A DNA stretch of 64,000 bases from Emcibacteraceae bacterium (GTDB lineage: Bacteria; Pseudomonadota; Alphaproteobacteria; Sphingomonadales; Emcibacteraceae). The position numbers and the translations under genes were made by a program. The stretch covers positions 50,560-114,559 of the forward strand of contig JAJFIR010000044.1 of assembly GCA_021774795.1 (NCBI GenBank). The letters are read 5' to 3'. Below, in pieces: positions 54,049-63,936 of the stretch. The notes beneath the pieces are model-generated. The model was not told the DNA's origin, made no database searches, and saw only the letters and a program-made list of their open reading frames with translations. The number at the start of each line of letters is the position of its first letter. Positions within the stretch are counted from its first letter, which is position 1.

Positions 54049-55893
54049 ATGGGCGGATTTTTATTTCAGGCATTTGTGTATTTAACGGCGGCCGTTATCG
54101 CCGTTCCAATTGCAAAACGGTTCGGACACGGGTCGGTCCTCGGTTATTTAATCGCTGGCATTATCATTGGTCCGATTATCGGGCTGGTTGGTACCGAAAC
54201 ACAAGACCTACAGCATTTTGCCGAATTTGGCGTTGTCATGATGTTGTTTTTGGTAGGATTAGAAGTTGAACCCCGATTGCTTTGGGAAATGCGCTCCAAA
54301 TTGTTGGGGTTAGGTGGTTTGCAAGTCGGCCTGACAACGGCAATCATATCGGCTGCTGCATTGTTTTTTGGCCTCGCATGGCAGACCTCTCTTGCTATTG
54401 GGTTGATAGGGTCGTTGTCATCAACCGCGATCGCACTGCAAACTTTAAACGAAAAAGGCCTTATTAAATCGGAAGGCGGTCAAGGTAGTTTTTCAATATT
54501 ATTATTCCAGGATATCGCCGTTATTCCTATGCTTGCGCTTATTCCACTTCTGTCAATAGCCGAATTTATGTCACCGTCCGGTGCGGATGCCGTTGAAACG
54601 TCACATAACTTGTTAACGGATTTGCCAAATTGGGCCGCCGCACTTGCAACCCTTGGCGCGATAGCCGCTGTTATTTTTGGCGGTCACTTTTTAGCTAGGC
54701 CTCTTTTCAGGTTTATTGCAGAGTCTCGCTTACGCGAAATATTTACTGCGGCGGCACTTTTTTTCGTAATCGCAATCGCTTTGCTTATGGAACTGGTTGG
54801 GCTGTCGCCTGCGCTCGGCACGTTTTTAGCGGGTGTTGTGCTGGCCAACAACGAATATAAGCATGAACTGGAAAGCGATATTGCACCTTTCAAAGGATTA
54901 TTATTAGGGCTATTTTTTATCACCGTCGGGGCCAGCATTAACCTTGATTTACTGGTTGATGAATTTAATATGATAATCAGCATTACCGCTGCCATATTAA
55001 TTGCAAAATTGGTAATTCTATATTCTATAGCGCGTATTATGAAAATTCCTGCGGCGGGTTGTTGGCTTATCGCACTTGGTCTTTCGCAGGTCGGCGAATT
55101 TGGCTTTGTATTGATTAATTTCAGCATGCAAAACAATGCCATCAATATGGTGCTCGCCAACATATTTTCATTAGTGGTCGCCTTATCAATGCTTGTAACA
55201 CCGTTTCTGTTTATTTTGTATGATAAATTGATCGCCGGACGTCCTGCAAACACTGATGGTCGTGCGGCAGATGACATTGATGATGCGGGATGTGTTATCG
55301 TCGCCGGACATGGACGGTTCGGACAAGTGGTCAACAGGATGCTGATATCGTCGGGATATAAAACCGTTGTCCTTGATCATAAAAGCTCACTGGTTGACGG
55401 CATGCGGCAATTTGGTGTCAGCACATATTATGGTGATGCGTCACGTCCGGATTTACTGCATTCAGCTGGCTTAAAAGAAGCCAACGCGATCGTCATTGCA
55501 ATCGACGATCAAGACCGCGCAATAGAAATGGTACATTTCGTGCGAAGAGAACGTCCCGATATCCATATCGTAGCCCGGGCCGTTGACCGTCACCATGTTT
55601 ATGAACTTTATCAAGCCGGTGCCAACGATATCGTACGTGAAACATTTGATTCAGCCGTCCGCGCAGGAAAATATACACTAGAAGCCATAAGCGGCAATGC
55701 GAAGAAAGCAGAAGAAATATCAACCTTGTTTGTTGCACATGACAGAAAAGTTCTTGTGAAATTAGCACAGGTTTATGACCCAAAGATCGAAGTTTACAAA
55801 AATGATGAATATAAAAAAGTGGCGACTGAACATAACGAACTTTTGAGAGATGCCATTAACGCAATGGGTAGCCAGGCAAAGGAAAACGAATAA
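54049..55893 (+). CDS. KefB/CPA2-type K+/H+ antiporter with RCK domain
   Basis: 614 residues from ATG 54049; an upstream GTG (54022) would add nine. Twelve to thirteen membrane helices (~1-385) in the CPA2 pattern, starting FLFQAFVYLTAAVIAVPIAKRFGHGSVLGYL. The core has SLSSTAIALQTL and FQDIAVIPMLALIPLL; the second is the ion-site region. The RCK/TrkA-N domain (~410-530) has the NAD-binding AGHGRFGQVVNRML and ends FDSAVRAGKYTLEAI. It effluxes K+ (or exchanges it for H+), as in glutathione-regulated systems; no KefF/KefG partner is seen. Confidence 0.93.
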   Translation: MGGFLFQAFVYLTAAVIAVPIAKRFGHGSVLGYLIAGIIIGPIIGLVGTETQDLQHFAEFGVVMMLFLVGLEVEPRLLWEMRSKLLGLGGLQVGLTTAIISAAALFFGLAWQTSLAIGLIGSLSSTAIALQTLNEKGLIKSEGGQGSFSILLFQDIAVIPMLALIPLLSIAEFMSPSGADAVETSHNLLTDLPNWAAALATLGAIAAVIFGGHFLARPLFRFIAESRLREIFTAAALFFVIAIALLMELVGLSPALGTFLAGVVLANNEYKHELESDIAPFKGLLLGLFFITVGASINLDLLVDEFNMIISITAAILIAKLVILYSIARIMKIPAAGCWLIALGLSQVGEFGFVLINFSMQNNAINMVLANIFSLVVALSMLVTPFLFILYDKLIAGRPANTDGRAADDIDDAGCVIVAGHGRFGQVVNRMLISSGYKTVVLDHKSSLVDGMRQFGVSTYYGDASRPDLLHSAGLKEANAIVIAIDDQDRAIEMVHFVRRERPDIHIVARAVDRHHVYELYQAGANDIVRETFDSAVRAGKYTLEAISGNAKKAEEISTLFVAHDRKVLVKLAQVYDPKIEVYKNDEYKKVATEHNELLRDAINAMGSQAKENE

Positions 55894-55897
55894 TCCG

Positions 55898-56647
55898 TTA
55901 TTTATCCACCCGACCTGCTATTAACGTCAACGGCCACGATATGCTTTTTAAAGGTGCGACGCCCCATGCTTTTGCAAATTTGTCGTGCCATAAATATACG
56001 GGGTCATAGTCATTATTCTGAATGTAACGGGTGGTTGCCGACCATGTTCTTAAGTATCCTAAAAACTCATCTAATGACCAGTTGACCTCTATATTAAAGT
56101 CAGGACAGTTAATCTTATCAAAGGGAAAGGCCAAATCCTGATATCCATTTTCAATATGTATTCTTTCCTTGGGCCAATAATCACCAGCAACGTTTTCGTA
56201 AAACTCCATAAATAGCGGATCAACATTTTCGTCAATGGCCATCAAACCATAACACCACACGGCGAGCAAACCATTTGGTTTTAAAACGCGTCCGACTTCA
56301 CCGTAAAATTTATCAAGATCAAACCAGTGCAACGCTTGTGCGACAGTGATAAGATCAACGGCATCGCCCATTAATCCGGAATTTGCTGCATCCGCCGTTT
56401 TGAAATAAATATTATCCGGGCCATCAGCAGACCTGATTTGTGCAGCGCTTGCGTCGGTAGCATGAACTTTTTTAAACAGTTTTGAAAGCCCCCGTGCCGC
56501 TTGCCCGTTCCCTGTTGCACAGTCCCAAACAAGATCATTTTTATCGCACACATTTGCTAGATACGTATATAACTCTTGCGGATATTCGGGGCGGTATCGA
56601 CTATATGCATTACTTTGAATTGAGAAATAATCTTTAAAATCCGCCAT
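55898..56647 (-). CDS. Class I SAM-dependent methyltransferase
   Basis: 249 residues from ATG 56647 (MADFKDYFSIQS); an ATG at 56668 would overlap apt. The SAM motif VWDCATGNGQAARGLSKLF, the aspartate ATDAS, and the post-motif DLITVAQALHWFDLDKFYGEVGRVLKPNGLLAVWCYG are clear. The family's SNAYSRYRPEYPQELY start is typical of small-molecule methyltransferases. Substrate unknown. Third gene after mtnP and apt, so perhaps linked to methyl or purine recycling (inference). Confidence 0.9.
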   Translation of the reverse strand: MADFKDYFSIQSNAYSRYRPEYPQELYTYLANVCDKNDLVWDCATGNGQAARGLSKLFKKVHATDASAAQIRSADGPDNIYFKTADAANSGLMGDAVDLITVAQALHWFDLDKFYGEVGRVLKPNGLLAVWCYGLMAIDENVDPLFMEFYENVAGDYWPKERIHIENGYQDLAFPFDKINCPDFNIEVNWSLDEFLGYLRTWSATTRYIQNNDYDPVYLWHDKFAKAWGVAPLKSISWPLTLIAGRVDK

Positions 56648-56654
56648 TAGAAGA

Positions 56655-57185
56655 TCACAGCTCTTCATATGTCGCTAGCGTGAATATATTACATTCTTTT
56701 GCCTGCAACGCTGAACAACCGCCAAGTTCCGGCAGGTCAATTATAAAACAAGCATCAGTGACGCTTCCGCCCGCTTTTTCGATTAACTTTAAAGCGGCAA
56801 CTGCCGTACCTCCCGTTGCGATAAGATCATCGACCAATAATATATTATCGCCCTCGTTCAGCGCATCCTTATGAATTTCTAATGCATCTTCACCATATTC
56901 AAGTAAATAACGCTCATTATGGGTTTCGCGCGGTAATTTTCCTTCTTTTCTTATGGTGATAAAGCCAACACCCAAAATATGGGCAATGGCACCACCTAAT
57001 ATGAAACCACGAGCTTCAATTCCCGCTACTTTATCAATACCGTTATCTTTATACCTGTCCGCAAATTCTGTAATCATTTTTGGAAAAGCCACATCATTTT
57101 CAAATATGGTGGTCACGTCGCGAAACATAATGCCGGGCTTGGGATAATCAGGTATGGTTCTCACATATTCCTTAATCCAGGACAT
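56655..57185 (-). CDS. apt: Adenine phosphoribosyltransferase Apt
   Basis: 176 residues. PRPP-binding motif ILLVDDLIATGGTAVAAL, with GIEARGFILGGAIAH and RDVTTIFEN upstream. It salvages adenine to AMP. Its start overlaps the mtnP stop (TAATG); together they recycle the adenine freed from methylthioadenosine. The mtnP-apt pair after petABC is common in alphaproteobacteria. Confidence 0.97.
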   Translation of the reverse strand: MSWIKEYVRTIPDYPKPGIMFRDVTTIFENDVAFPKMITEFADRYKDNGIDKVAGIEARGFILGGAIAHILGVGFITIRKEGKLPRETHNERYLLEYGEDALEIHKDALNEGDNILLVDDLIATGGTAVAALKLIEKAGGSVTDACFIIDLPELGGCSALQAKECNIFTLATYEEL

Positions 57186-58054
57186 TAAAGTACTCTCCCG
57201 GCTATCGCAGAAATTTTAACCTTACTTTTCGGGTCTATTTCACCTGTTGTAATTAATGCATATTCCAGTGCATGATCACACCCTTGTGCGCAGGGATGAC
57301 GCTGCTGATCACTACTTAAAAGTGGTATAATATTTTTTATCAATTCACGAGCATTTATCGCGTTTGCCGTTAGGGTTTTCCTAATGGCGACGACATCTAC
57401 TTCCCCGTGTTCAGGATGCCAGCTATCATAATCTGTAACCATCGCTACCGTAGCGTAACAAACCTCTGCTTCGCGAGCGAGCTTTGCTTCCGGCATATTG
57501 GTCATACCTATGACATCACAACCCCAACTCCTATAAAGGTGAGATTCGGCGAGGGTAGAAAATTGCGGCCCCTCCATCGCCAGATATGTTCCGCCATCAT
57601 GCAATTTATTTTCAATGTGCTCTGCTGCATTTATAATGATTTCACCAAGTTTTCCGCAAGTAGGATGGGCTACTGATACATGGGCAACCAAACCATCCGT
57701 AAAAAAACTTTTTTCGCGGGCAAACGTCCGATCAATAAATTGGTCCACGAGCACAAAATCACCCGGTGCCATTTCTTCCTGAAAAGAACCACAAGCACTG
57801 ATGCTAACAAGGTCGGTCACGCCTGCTCGTTTTAATGCATCGATATTCGCCCGGTAGTTAATAGTTGACGGCGAAAGTTTATGGCCTCTTCCGTGGCGCG
57901 GCAAGAACACGACTTTTAAATCCTGAACAGTCCCTACCAACAATTCATCAGATGGATTTCCAAATGTACTTTCAACAGGGATCCACTGGCCATTTTCTAT
58001 ACCATCAATTTCGTAAATACCACTACCGCCAATTATACCCAAAACCTTTGTCAT
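57185..58054 (-). CDS. mtnP: S-methyl-5'-thioadenosine phosphorylase MtnP
   Basis: 289 residues. Family motifs: LGIIGGSGIYEIDG at the start, FLPRHGRGHKLSPSTINYRANIDALK, ISACGSFQEEMAPGDFVLVDQFID and EGPQFSTLAESHLYRSWGCDVIGMTNMPEAKLAREAEVCYATVAMVTDYD-type region (in part). It cleaves methylthioadenosine to adenine and methylthioribose-1-phosphate. Coupled to apt. Confidence 0.96.
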   Translation of the reverse strand: MTKVLGIIGGSGIYEIDGIENGQWIPVESTFGNPSDELLVGTVQDLKVVFLPRHGRGHKLSPSTINYRANIDALKRAGVTDLVSISACGSFQEEMAPGDFVLVDQFIDRTFAREKSFFTDGLVAHVSVAHPTCGKLGEIIINAAEHIENKLHDGGTYLAMEGPQFSTLAESHLYRSWGCDVIGMTNMPEAKLAREAEVCYATVAMVTDYDSWHPEHGEVDVVAIRKTLTANAINARELIKNIIPLLSSDQQRHPCAQGCDHALEYALITTGEIDPKSKVKISAIAGRVL

Positions 58055-58143
58055 TATTTATACTACCTTCCGGAAAAAATTAAGGGCCACCCACTAAGTG
58101 AATAGAGGGCAGCCCAAACATTTATAATTAATTTTTTATTGAA

Positions 58144-58986
58144 TTAAAGATTAGCAGGATCGATATCCTCGCCCTTCTTAACTTTTTTCCAAACTCGCTT
58201 ATTTGTGAAATATAACAAGATTACAAAAACGACCATGAACAACATTACTTTAAGGCCCATTTCCTTGCGCTCCTGCATTGTTGGATCAGATGCCCATGCC
58301 ATAAAATTCGCAACGTCATAGGACATTTGTTCAATCGATGCCGATGTTCCGTCAGCATATTCGACCATTTCTTCAAATAACGGCGGTGCCATGGCAATTT
58401 GGTTGCCTGCGAAATAATGGTTGAAATAAAGCCCTTCATTCATTTCAACGCCTTCGGGTGCTTCTTCTTCGTAACCCATCATTAATGCTACTATATAATC
58501 TTCTCCGTAAACGCTTGACCATGGTAAGAATGATAAATGTTCGCGTGCCTTAACAAGCGTTGAAAAGTCAGGTGGCAATGCCCCGAAGTTTGAAGCCCGT
58601 GCCATTTGTTCGTTGGCGAAAGGAGCCGGAAAATAGTCAGCCGGGATGCCGGTGCGAAACTGAACATCACCTTCGTCATCAATTATTTCATATTCATATT
58701 CAATGGCGATTGCTTTAATTTCATCTTCATTATAACCCAAATCGGCCAAAGAACGAAAAGCCACAAGGTCAAGTGAATGACAGGCTGCGCATACTTCCTG
58801 ATAAATCTGAAGACCCCGTTGAAGTGACGGCAAATCAAACTTTCCAAATACGCCCGCTGATTTGTAATCGTGCCTTTCAGGATGCGGCAAACCGGTATCG
58901 GCAGCATTTGCACTTAATGTAGAAAACAAAATTGTTGCCGAAGCGATAGTAGCCATCAGGCCTTTTATTTTGATGCTATTCATCAT
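58144..58986 (-). CDS. petC: Cytochrome c1 of the bc1 complex
   Basis: 280 residues from ATG 58984-58986, four bases after the petB stop with AGAAGGG upstream; the reading frame extends into petB but that start is not credible. Signal peptide 1-28 (ending SANA). Heme c motif C66-A-A-C69-H70, and C-terminal membrane anchor (GLKVMLFMVVFVILLYFTN) with a basic tail. It transfers electrons from the Rieske protein to cytochrome c in the periplasm. Last of petABC. Confidence 0.97.
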   Translation of the reverse strand: MMNSIKIKGLMATIASATILFSTLSANAADTGLPHPERHDYKSAGVFGKFDLPSLQRGLQIYQEVCAACHSLDLVAFRSLADLGYNEDEIKAIAIEYEYEIIDDEGDVQFRTGIPADYFPAPFANEQMARASNFGALPPDFSTLVKAREHLSFLPWSSVYGEDYIVALMMGYEEEAPEGVEMNEGLYFNHYFAGNQIAMAPPLFEEMVEYADGTSASIEQMSYDVANFMAWASDPTMQERKEMGLKVMLFMVVFVILLYFTNKRVWKKVKKGEDIDPANL

Positions 58987-58990
58987 TTTA

Positions 58991-60256
58991 TTAGCCCTTC
59001 TTCTTGTTGGCATCAAGCACCGCAGCAGCAATGCTGACCGGTACCGGCTTGGTTGTTTCCATTCGGCTTACAAGCGGCATAATCACTATAAAATAAGCGA
59101 AGTAAAATAACGTAGCGAATTGTGCAAATGTAAGCGCGTCAATGCCCATCGTAACTATCTGGTCGGTTGGTATTTGCCCGAGATATCCAAGGAATAAGCC
59201 GTTTACAACGAACAGCCAGAAGAAAAACTTTGAAAGCGGGCGAAAACGCATTGAACGAATTCTTGCACCATCAAGCCAGGGCATTGCAAAAAGGATCAGT
59301 ATTGACGAGAACATCGCGACCACACCCAGAAGCTTATCCGGGATAGCACGCAAAATTGCATAGAACGGTAAATAATACCATTCGGGTACAATATGTTCCG
59401 GCGTAACAAGTGCATTTGCTTTAATGTAGTTATCTGGATGGCCAAGAAAGTCCGGCATATAGAAAACGAATGCCGCGAAGAACATAATAAACACGCCCAG
59501 GCCAAATGCATCTTTTGCTGTGTAATATGGATGAAACGGTATTTTATCATGTGGTCCTTTTGCATCAATACCCAGCGGGTTTGTTGAACCCGGGATATGC
59601 AAAGCCCAAATATGAAGAATAACCACACCGACAAGCACAAATGGTAATAGATAATGTAAGCTATAAAAACGGTTCAGCGTCGGCTGATCAACGGCAAAGC
59701 CACCCCAAAGCCATTCAACAATACCGTCACCGATGATGGGAATAAAATCAAAGGCACTAAATAAGTTAGTGATTACCTTGGCACCCCAGAAACTCATTTG
59801 TCCCCAAGGAAGGACGTATCCCATAAAACCCGTTGCCATCATTATCAGGTAAATAATAACCCCGAGGAACCAGAGTATTTCCCGTGGGGCTTTATATGAT
59901 CCAAAGTAAAATCCGCGTAATATATGGATATATACGGCGATAAAGAACATTGATGCGCCGTTGGCATGGATAGCTTGAATGAGCCAACCATAGTTTACAT
60001 CACGTTTAATATGCTGAACACTATCGAATGCAAGATCAATATGGGGGATATAATGCATTGCAAGCACAATCCCGGTAACGATTTGCACAACCATCATAAA
60101 GCCGGCAAGAACACCAAAGTTCCACCAGTAATTAAGATTGCGAGGTACATTATATCCTGCACCAACCGCACTATAAATCAGTCCCATAATAGGCAGACGG
60201 TCTTCCACCCATTTCACTGCCGGATTTGTAGGTTCGAATTTGTTTTCTGAAGCCAT
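58991..60256 (-). CDS. petB: Cytochrome b of the bc1 complex
   Basis: 421 residues with eight to nine helices. Heme ligands lie in the conserved [19 protein letters not shown] and in [25 protein letters not shown]; the Qo-site PEWY is in [20 protein letters not shown]. It oxidises ubiquinol and pumps protons. It starts eight bases after petA. Confidence 0.98.
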   Translation of the reverse strand: MASENKFEPTNPAVKWVEDRLPIMGLIYSAVGAGYNVPRNLNYWWNFGVLAGFMMVVQIVTGIVLAMHYIPHIDLAFDSVQHIKRDVNYGWLIQAIHANGASMFFIAVYIHILRGFYFGSYKAPREILWFLGVIIYLIMMATGFMGYVLPWGQMSFWGAKVITNLFSAFDFIPIIGDGIVEWLWGGFAVDQPTLNRFYSLHYLLPFVLVGVVILHIWALHIPGSTNPLGIDAKGPHDKIPFHPYYTAKDAFGLGVFIMFFAAFVFYMPDFLGHPDNYIKANALVTPEHIVPEWYYLPFYAILRAIPDKLLGVVAMFSSILILFAMPWLDGARIRSMRFRPLSKFFFWLFVVNGLFLGYLGQIPTDQIVTMGIDALTFAQFATLFYFAYFIVIMPLVSRMETTKPVPVSIAAAVLDANKKKG

Positions 60257-60264
60257 TTTTTGTC

Positions 60265-60786
60265 CTATCCGATCTTCACTGTCGTATCATCTAAGAATAC
60301 ATATTCCATAACCGGCAAGTTTGTTGGCGCTGGCCCCTTACGAATTCGCCCGGAAATATCGTAATGCGATCCGTGGCACGGGCAATACCATCCGCCAAAC
60401 TCACCTTGTTGATCAAGCGGAACACATCCAAGATGGGTACACACACCACTCATTATGAGCCATTCCGGTTTTTGAACACGGTCGGCATCACTTTCCGGAT
60501 CAATCAAGTCATCTGCCGTATCATCTGCTTCCGCTCTTGCGATTTCTTCCGCTGTACGGTGACGGATGAAAATCGGGTTATTTCGCCATAAGAATACAAC
60601 GCTTTGCCCTACGGGAATGGCATTAAGATCTACTTCGATCGAAGACAGAGCCAAAACATCTTTAGAAGGATTCATTTGATCCACTAAGGGCCAGGCAGCT
60701 GCGCCTACGGCAACGGCACCAACGGTGGTTGTGGCTATATAAAGAAAATTACGTCTTTCTTCAACAACGTCATTATGTGTGGTCAT
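60265..60786 (-). CDS. petA: Rieske iron-sulfur protein of the bc1 complex
   Basis: 173 residues. A basic N-terminus ([30 protein letters not shown]) forms the membrane anchor and a Tat-like signal. Cluster ligands are in CTHLGC (~115-120) and CPCHGSHYD (~134-142). It passes electrons from ubiquinol to cytochrome c1. First gene of petABC, behind a 298-base leader with several stem-loops. Confidence 0.98.
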   Translation of the reverse strand: MTTHNDVVEERRNFLYIATTTVGAVAVGAAAWPLVDQMNPSKDVLALSSIEVDLNAIPVGQSVVFLWRNNPIFIRHRTAEEIARAEADDTADDLIDPESDADRVQKPEWLIMSGVCTHLGCVPLDQQGEFGGWYCPCHGSHYDISGRIRKGPAPTNLPVMEYVFLDDTTVKIG

Positions 60787-61084
60787 ACATAAACCTCGTA
60801 AGGGGTTCTAGTTAATTAATTAACGCTTTCGCATTTATTTAATGTGTAAAGGAAAAACCTTTGATTTATAATATTAAATCAAAGTCGTTAAATTCCCCTT
60901 ACCCATCGCATACTATGCGAGACTTATTTACCTATATTAACTACATTTTGCAATGCTTTTTAGGTAAAAATTCATTTTAATTTACCTAATTATCCAACAT
61001 TGTAAATAGTAGATATGGAATAGATGTTTTGAATGGCTTGAAAACCGCTAAATTTATGTCGTATGAAGATAAAATTAACGTCAA
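60787..61084. other. Leader region of the petABC operon with several inverted repeats
   Basis: 298 bases without a gene. Dyads: CTTTGATTTA / TAAATCAAAG (60859-60884), TCGCATA / TATGCGA around one C (60906-60920), and TTAGGTAAA / TTTACCTAA (60960-60989). The first is followed, on the minus strand, by a GTTTTTCC run, so it may be a terminator of the upstream operon or an attenuator for petA. The others look like operators. Confidence 0.5.
60852..60884 (-). terminator. Possible intrinsic terminator/attenuator upstream of petA
   Basis: Ten-base exact stem (60859-60868 with 60875-60884, six-base loop) followed on the minus strand by GTTTTTCC. The stem is AT-rich, so weak. It could end the MFS/cyclophilin/deacetylase transcript. 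Confidence 0.4.
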
Positions 61085-62086
61085 TTAATAATTCCAAATT
61101 CTATCATTAATGAAATTATGAGCCATTCGACCTAGACGATAATAAGGGGGAATTTTAAAATGCGGCACATTTCTAAGTGGTGTGTTTTTCCAAATTTCTG
61201 CGTTTGTGCCAAAATCTGCCGATGTGTAATCCTGATCATGTTCATCAATAAATTCACATAACTTGCTTAACCGCTCCTGGTTCACCCTATTTGGGGTAAT
61301 TTTTGTGAACTGATAGTCGCTTTTTTTAATAAATTCAAATGGATGTGTCAAAACAACGATATTTTCAATACCACGTTTTCTTGCTTTGATTAAAATATGC
61401 CTCATCTCTGGCCATGAACAGCTGGTGATTTGCAATGTCTTATATGGCACCCTTCCCATTAAGTCTTTATCCTGATAGGTAAAAACTGGCACTTCCATCA
61501 CATCATCAATTTTAGTGCGTCCTGCGTGCAGCTGAAGTTCCCCTTCTTCCGGTCTATAGATACCAAGTCCGATATTAGAAGCCAATGGAACTTTAAGGTC
61601 ACTCATCACTTTATAAACGTTACGGTCAACGTGAAGGCTTCCTGTGCGAATTGCATCAGGTGTTCTGCCGGTCCACCTTTCAAAAATTTTGATCGATAAT
61701 TCAAATATTTTTTTAAGTTCTTCGTAGCCCCGTCCTTTACAGGAATCATTCGTGCTATAAGTGCCAATTTCCGGATCATTATTAAAATTAAGCCAGCAAG
61801 GATGAACATGCAGTTGAGTGTCCTGCCCGGCGTCGATAATTTTTTTAACGATTGATCTCATCGGTTCATCACCGAAATAGTAATAATTGACACATTCAAT
61901 AAAGAAGCTCGCTTTAATATTATATTTTGCGAAAGTGTCCAGAAGAAAATCGACACCGTGGCCTTTTCCCTCTACCTCACAAAGAGCAGACGGTTCCGCC
62001 ACTGGTTTTTTAGTTGGATCACCAAACGCGCCACCGATACTAAACTCCGTATCAATGGTGATCGTTACTTCTAATGGTTTGCTCAC
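61085..62086 (-). CDS. Polysaccharide deacetylase-family (NodB-like) protein
   Basis: 333 residues from GTG at 62084-62086. It has TITIDTEFSIGG (motif 1 Asp-rich strand), IKASFFIECVNYYYFG, DTQLHVHPCWLNF (metal-binding His pair) and VVLTHPFEF. No signal peptide, so cytoplasmic or acting on an undecaprenyl-linked sugar from the inside. The substrate is unknown. It ends a three-gene operon with the MFS transporter and the cyclophilin. Confidence 0.85.
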   Translation of the reverse strand: MSKPLEVTITIDTEFSIGGAFGDPTKKPVAEPSALCEVEGKGHGVDFLLDTFAKYNIKASFFIECVNYYYFGDEPMRSIVKKIIDAGQDTQLHVHPCWLNFNNDPEIGTYSTNDSCKGRGYEELKKIFELSIKIFERWTGRTPDAIRTGSLHVDRNVYKVMSDLKVPLASNIGLGIYRPEEGELQLHAGRTKIDDVMEVPVFTYQDKDLMGRVPYKTLQITSCSWPEMRHILIKARKRGIENIVVLTHPFEFIKKSDYQFTKITPNRVNQERLSKLCEFIDEHDQDYTSADFGTNAEIWKNTPLRNVPHFKIPPYYRLGRMAHNFINDRIWNY

Positions 62087-62089
62087 AGT

Positions 62090-62707
62090 CTACTCTCTAC
62101 TAAATGAATTAATCATAACCGGCTCAAGTACCGACTGTCCGCTTGTATATTCGAGCGCGCCTTCAGGGATATCGGTTTTAACATTTTGAATGGCGCGCAC
62201 AACATCCATTCCTTTCGTCACTATACCAAAAGCAGCAAACCCTTGACCGTCAGCATTTCTCATACCGCCAAAATCAAGACTGGGTTGATCGTTCACGCAG
62301 ATGAAAAATTCTGATGATGCCGTATCAGGTTCGCCTCTTGCCATTGAAATGGCGCCGTCAAGATGTTTGATACCCGTTTCGCTGGTGCGTTCCAGTTTAA
62401 TCGGATCAAATAACCCTATATCGCTGTTACCGCTCATCCCGCCCTGAATGACTTCAATTTTAATATTATTCTGGGCCTGATTATCCATTCGAACAACGCG
62501 GTAGAAAGCACCGCCGTTAAAATGACCACCGTCAATATATCTTAAAAAATTAGCCACAGTGATCAGTGCTTTATCTTCATATAAGTCAATGTGAATATCA
62601 CCCATTGTAGTTTCGAGTTTTACTTTTATTGTTTCGGCTGCACCAAATAGCGTGCCACCCAATATCATAACGAGCGTCACAAGTGTAATTTTAAAAGTTC
62701 GAAACAT
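62090..62707 (-). CDS. Exported cyclophilin-type peptidyl-prolyl isomerase
   Basis: 205 residues with a signal peptide (1-24, ending FGAAET). Cyclophilin motifs: TTMGDIHIDLYEDKALITVANFLRYID, GGAFYRVVR, AISMARGEPDTASSEFFICVNDQPSLDFGG and GFAAFGIVTKGMDVVRAIQ. It catalyses proline isomerisation in periplasmic protein folding. It lies between an MFS transporter and the deacetylase, three bases before the latter. Confidence 0.94.
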   Translation of the reverse strand: MFRTFKITLVTLVMILGGTLFGAAETIKVKLETTMGDIHIDLYEDKALITVANFLRYIDGGHFNGGAFYRVVRMDNQAQNNIKIEVIQGGMSGNSDIGLFDPIKLERTSETGIKHLDGAISMARGEPDTASSEFFICVNDQPSLDFGGMRNADGQGFAAFGIVTKGMDVVRAIQNVKTDIPEGALEYTSGQSVLEPVMINSFSRE

Positions 62708-62721
62708 GATCTGTCCTTTAA

Positions 62722-63936
62722 TTATATAATTGAGCCTGCTCTGTCTTTGGGCTTAGTATCCCTTACTTTTACAAACCATAATATAACAACTATCAGGAAG
62801 GCAAGAACGCCGATAACAATATTATTCATATTATCCCATCCAACTCCTTCGAGCATAAAACCGGACGCTAGTGTTGCGAGTGCTGCAAGGCCGAAAACAA
62901 CCAAGTCATTCAAACCCTGAACATAAGCTTTTTCATCCTCGTTATAAGCGTGTTCCAAAAGCGTAGTACCCGCTGTAAACATAAAATTCCAACCAACACC
63001 CATCAAAATAAGGGCAACATAAAAATTAAAAAGTTCGATCCCCGCCTTTGCCGTGAAAGTAGAAACAAGCATGATCAACATGCCACTAAGAATAATTTTA
63101 ATTGATCCAAATCGCGCAATCAACGTCCCCGTGATAATCGCCGGCGCAAACATCGACATGGAATGCCACTGGATGACACCGGCAGCGTCGGCAACTAAGA
63201 AACCACATACCTCAACCACTTCAAGCGGAGTTGCCGTCATAATAAATGACATAGATACATACGCACATGCCCCACTTAATGAGGCGCAGATAAACGCAGG
63301 CCTTTTTAAAACATCCCATAATTTCGGGTTTGCAGCCGGGACATGATCGGCGGGCATAACTTTGCGTGGCGGCAACTTGATCATGAAAATTAAGAAATGG
63401 GCCACTAAACTAAGCGCGATAACAAGACAATATGTCCCCGCATACTGAACGGGTTCGAAATAATTGCTTTCAAACAAAAAAGCGAGCGTCGGTGCACAAA
63501 GTCCCGCCAAAACCCCACCGAGGATAACATATGAAACCGCCTGCTTATGAAAGCTTGGCGGGGACACTTCCATTGCAGTGAAGCGGTAATAATTGGCAAA
63601 TGCCTGATATATACCGTGGGAGAAAGTAGCGACGCAAAGAAGATAATAATTATTTAAATAAATGGAAACCACAGCCAATATTCCGGCAAGCCCTGCGCAA
63701 AGCGCACCAAAATAAAAGCCTCTTTTGCGGCCAAATTTTTTCATAAAAAGCGACGCGGGAAAGGCAAATGCTGCTGTTGCAATAAACGCTGTTGCCGATG
63801 GAATGGTAGCAAGACCCGTATCACCGGTCATCATTTTCGCTACCAAACTGGAATAGGTTATGACAGTTACCACAGAAGCCAGAGTAATAAACTGTGCCAT
63901 AGAAAGAAGAAAGATATTACGTTTTACATTATCCAT
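62722..63936 (-). CDS. MFS transporter
   Basis: 404 residues with twelve hydrophobic segments in two halves of six. The loop after helix 2 has the MFS-like KKFGRKRGFYFGALCAGLAG. A central cytoplasmic loop (LPPRKVMPADHVPAANPKLWDVLKRP) separates the halves. It ends in a charged tail (RDTKPKDRAG). Substrate unknown; the family includes drug and nutrient transporters. First of the operon. Confidence 0.92.
   Translation of the reverse strand: MDNVKRNIFLLSMAQFITLASVVTVITYSSLVAKMMTGDTGLATIPSATAFIATAAFAFPASLFMKKFGRKRGFYFGALCAGLAGILAVVSIYLNNYYLLCVATFSHGIYQAFANYYRFTAMEVSPPSFHKQAVSYVILGGVLAGLCAPTLAFLFESNYFEPVQYAGTYCLVIALSLVAHFLIFMIKLPPRKVMPADHVPAANPKLWDVLKRPAFICASLSGACAYVSMSFIMTATPLEVVEVCGFLVADAAGVIQWHSMSMFAPAIITGTLIARFGSIKIILSGMLIMLVSTFTAKAGIELFNFYVALILMGVGWNFMFTAGTTLLEHAYNEDEKAYVQGLNDLVVFGLAALATLASGFMLEGVGWDNMNNIVIGVLAFLIVVILWFVKVRDTKPKDRAGSII

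Noticed and set aside
54684..55334. 216-codon frame on the minus strand within the KefB-type gene
   Set aside because: Antisense shadow of a well-supported antiporter gene.
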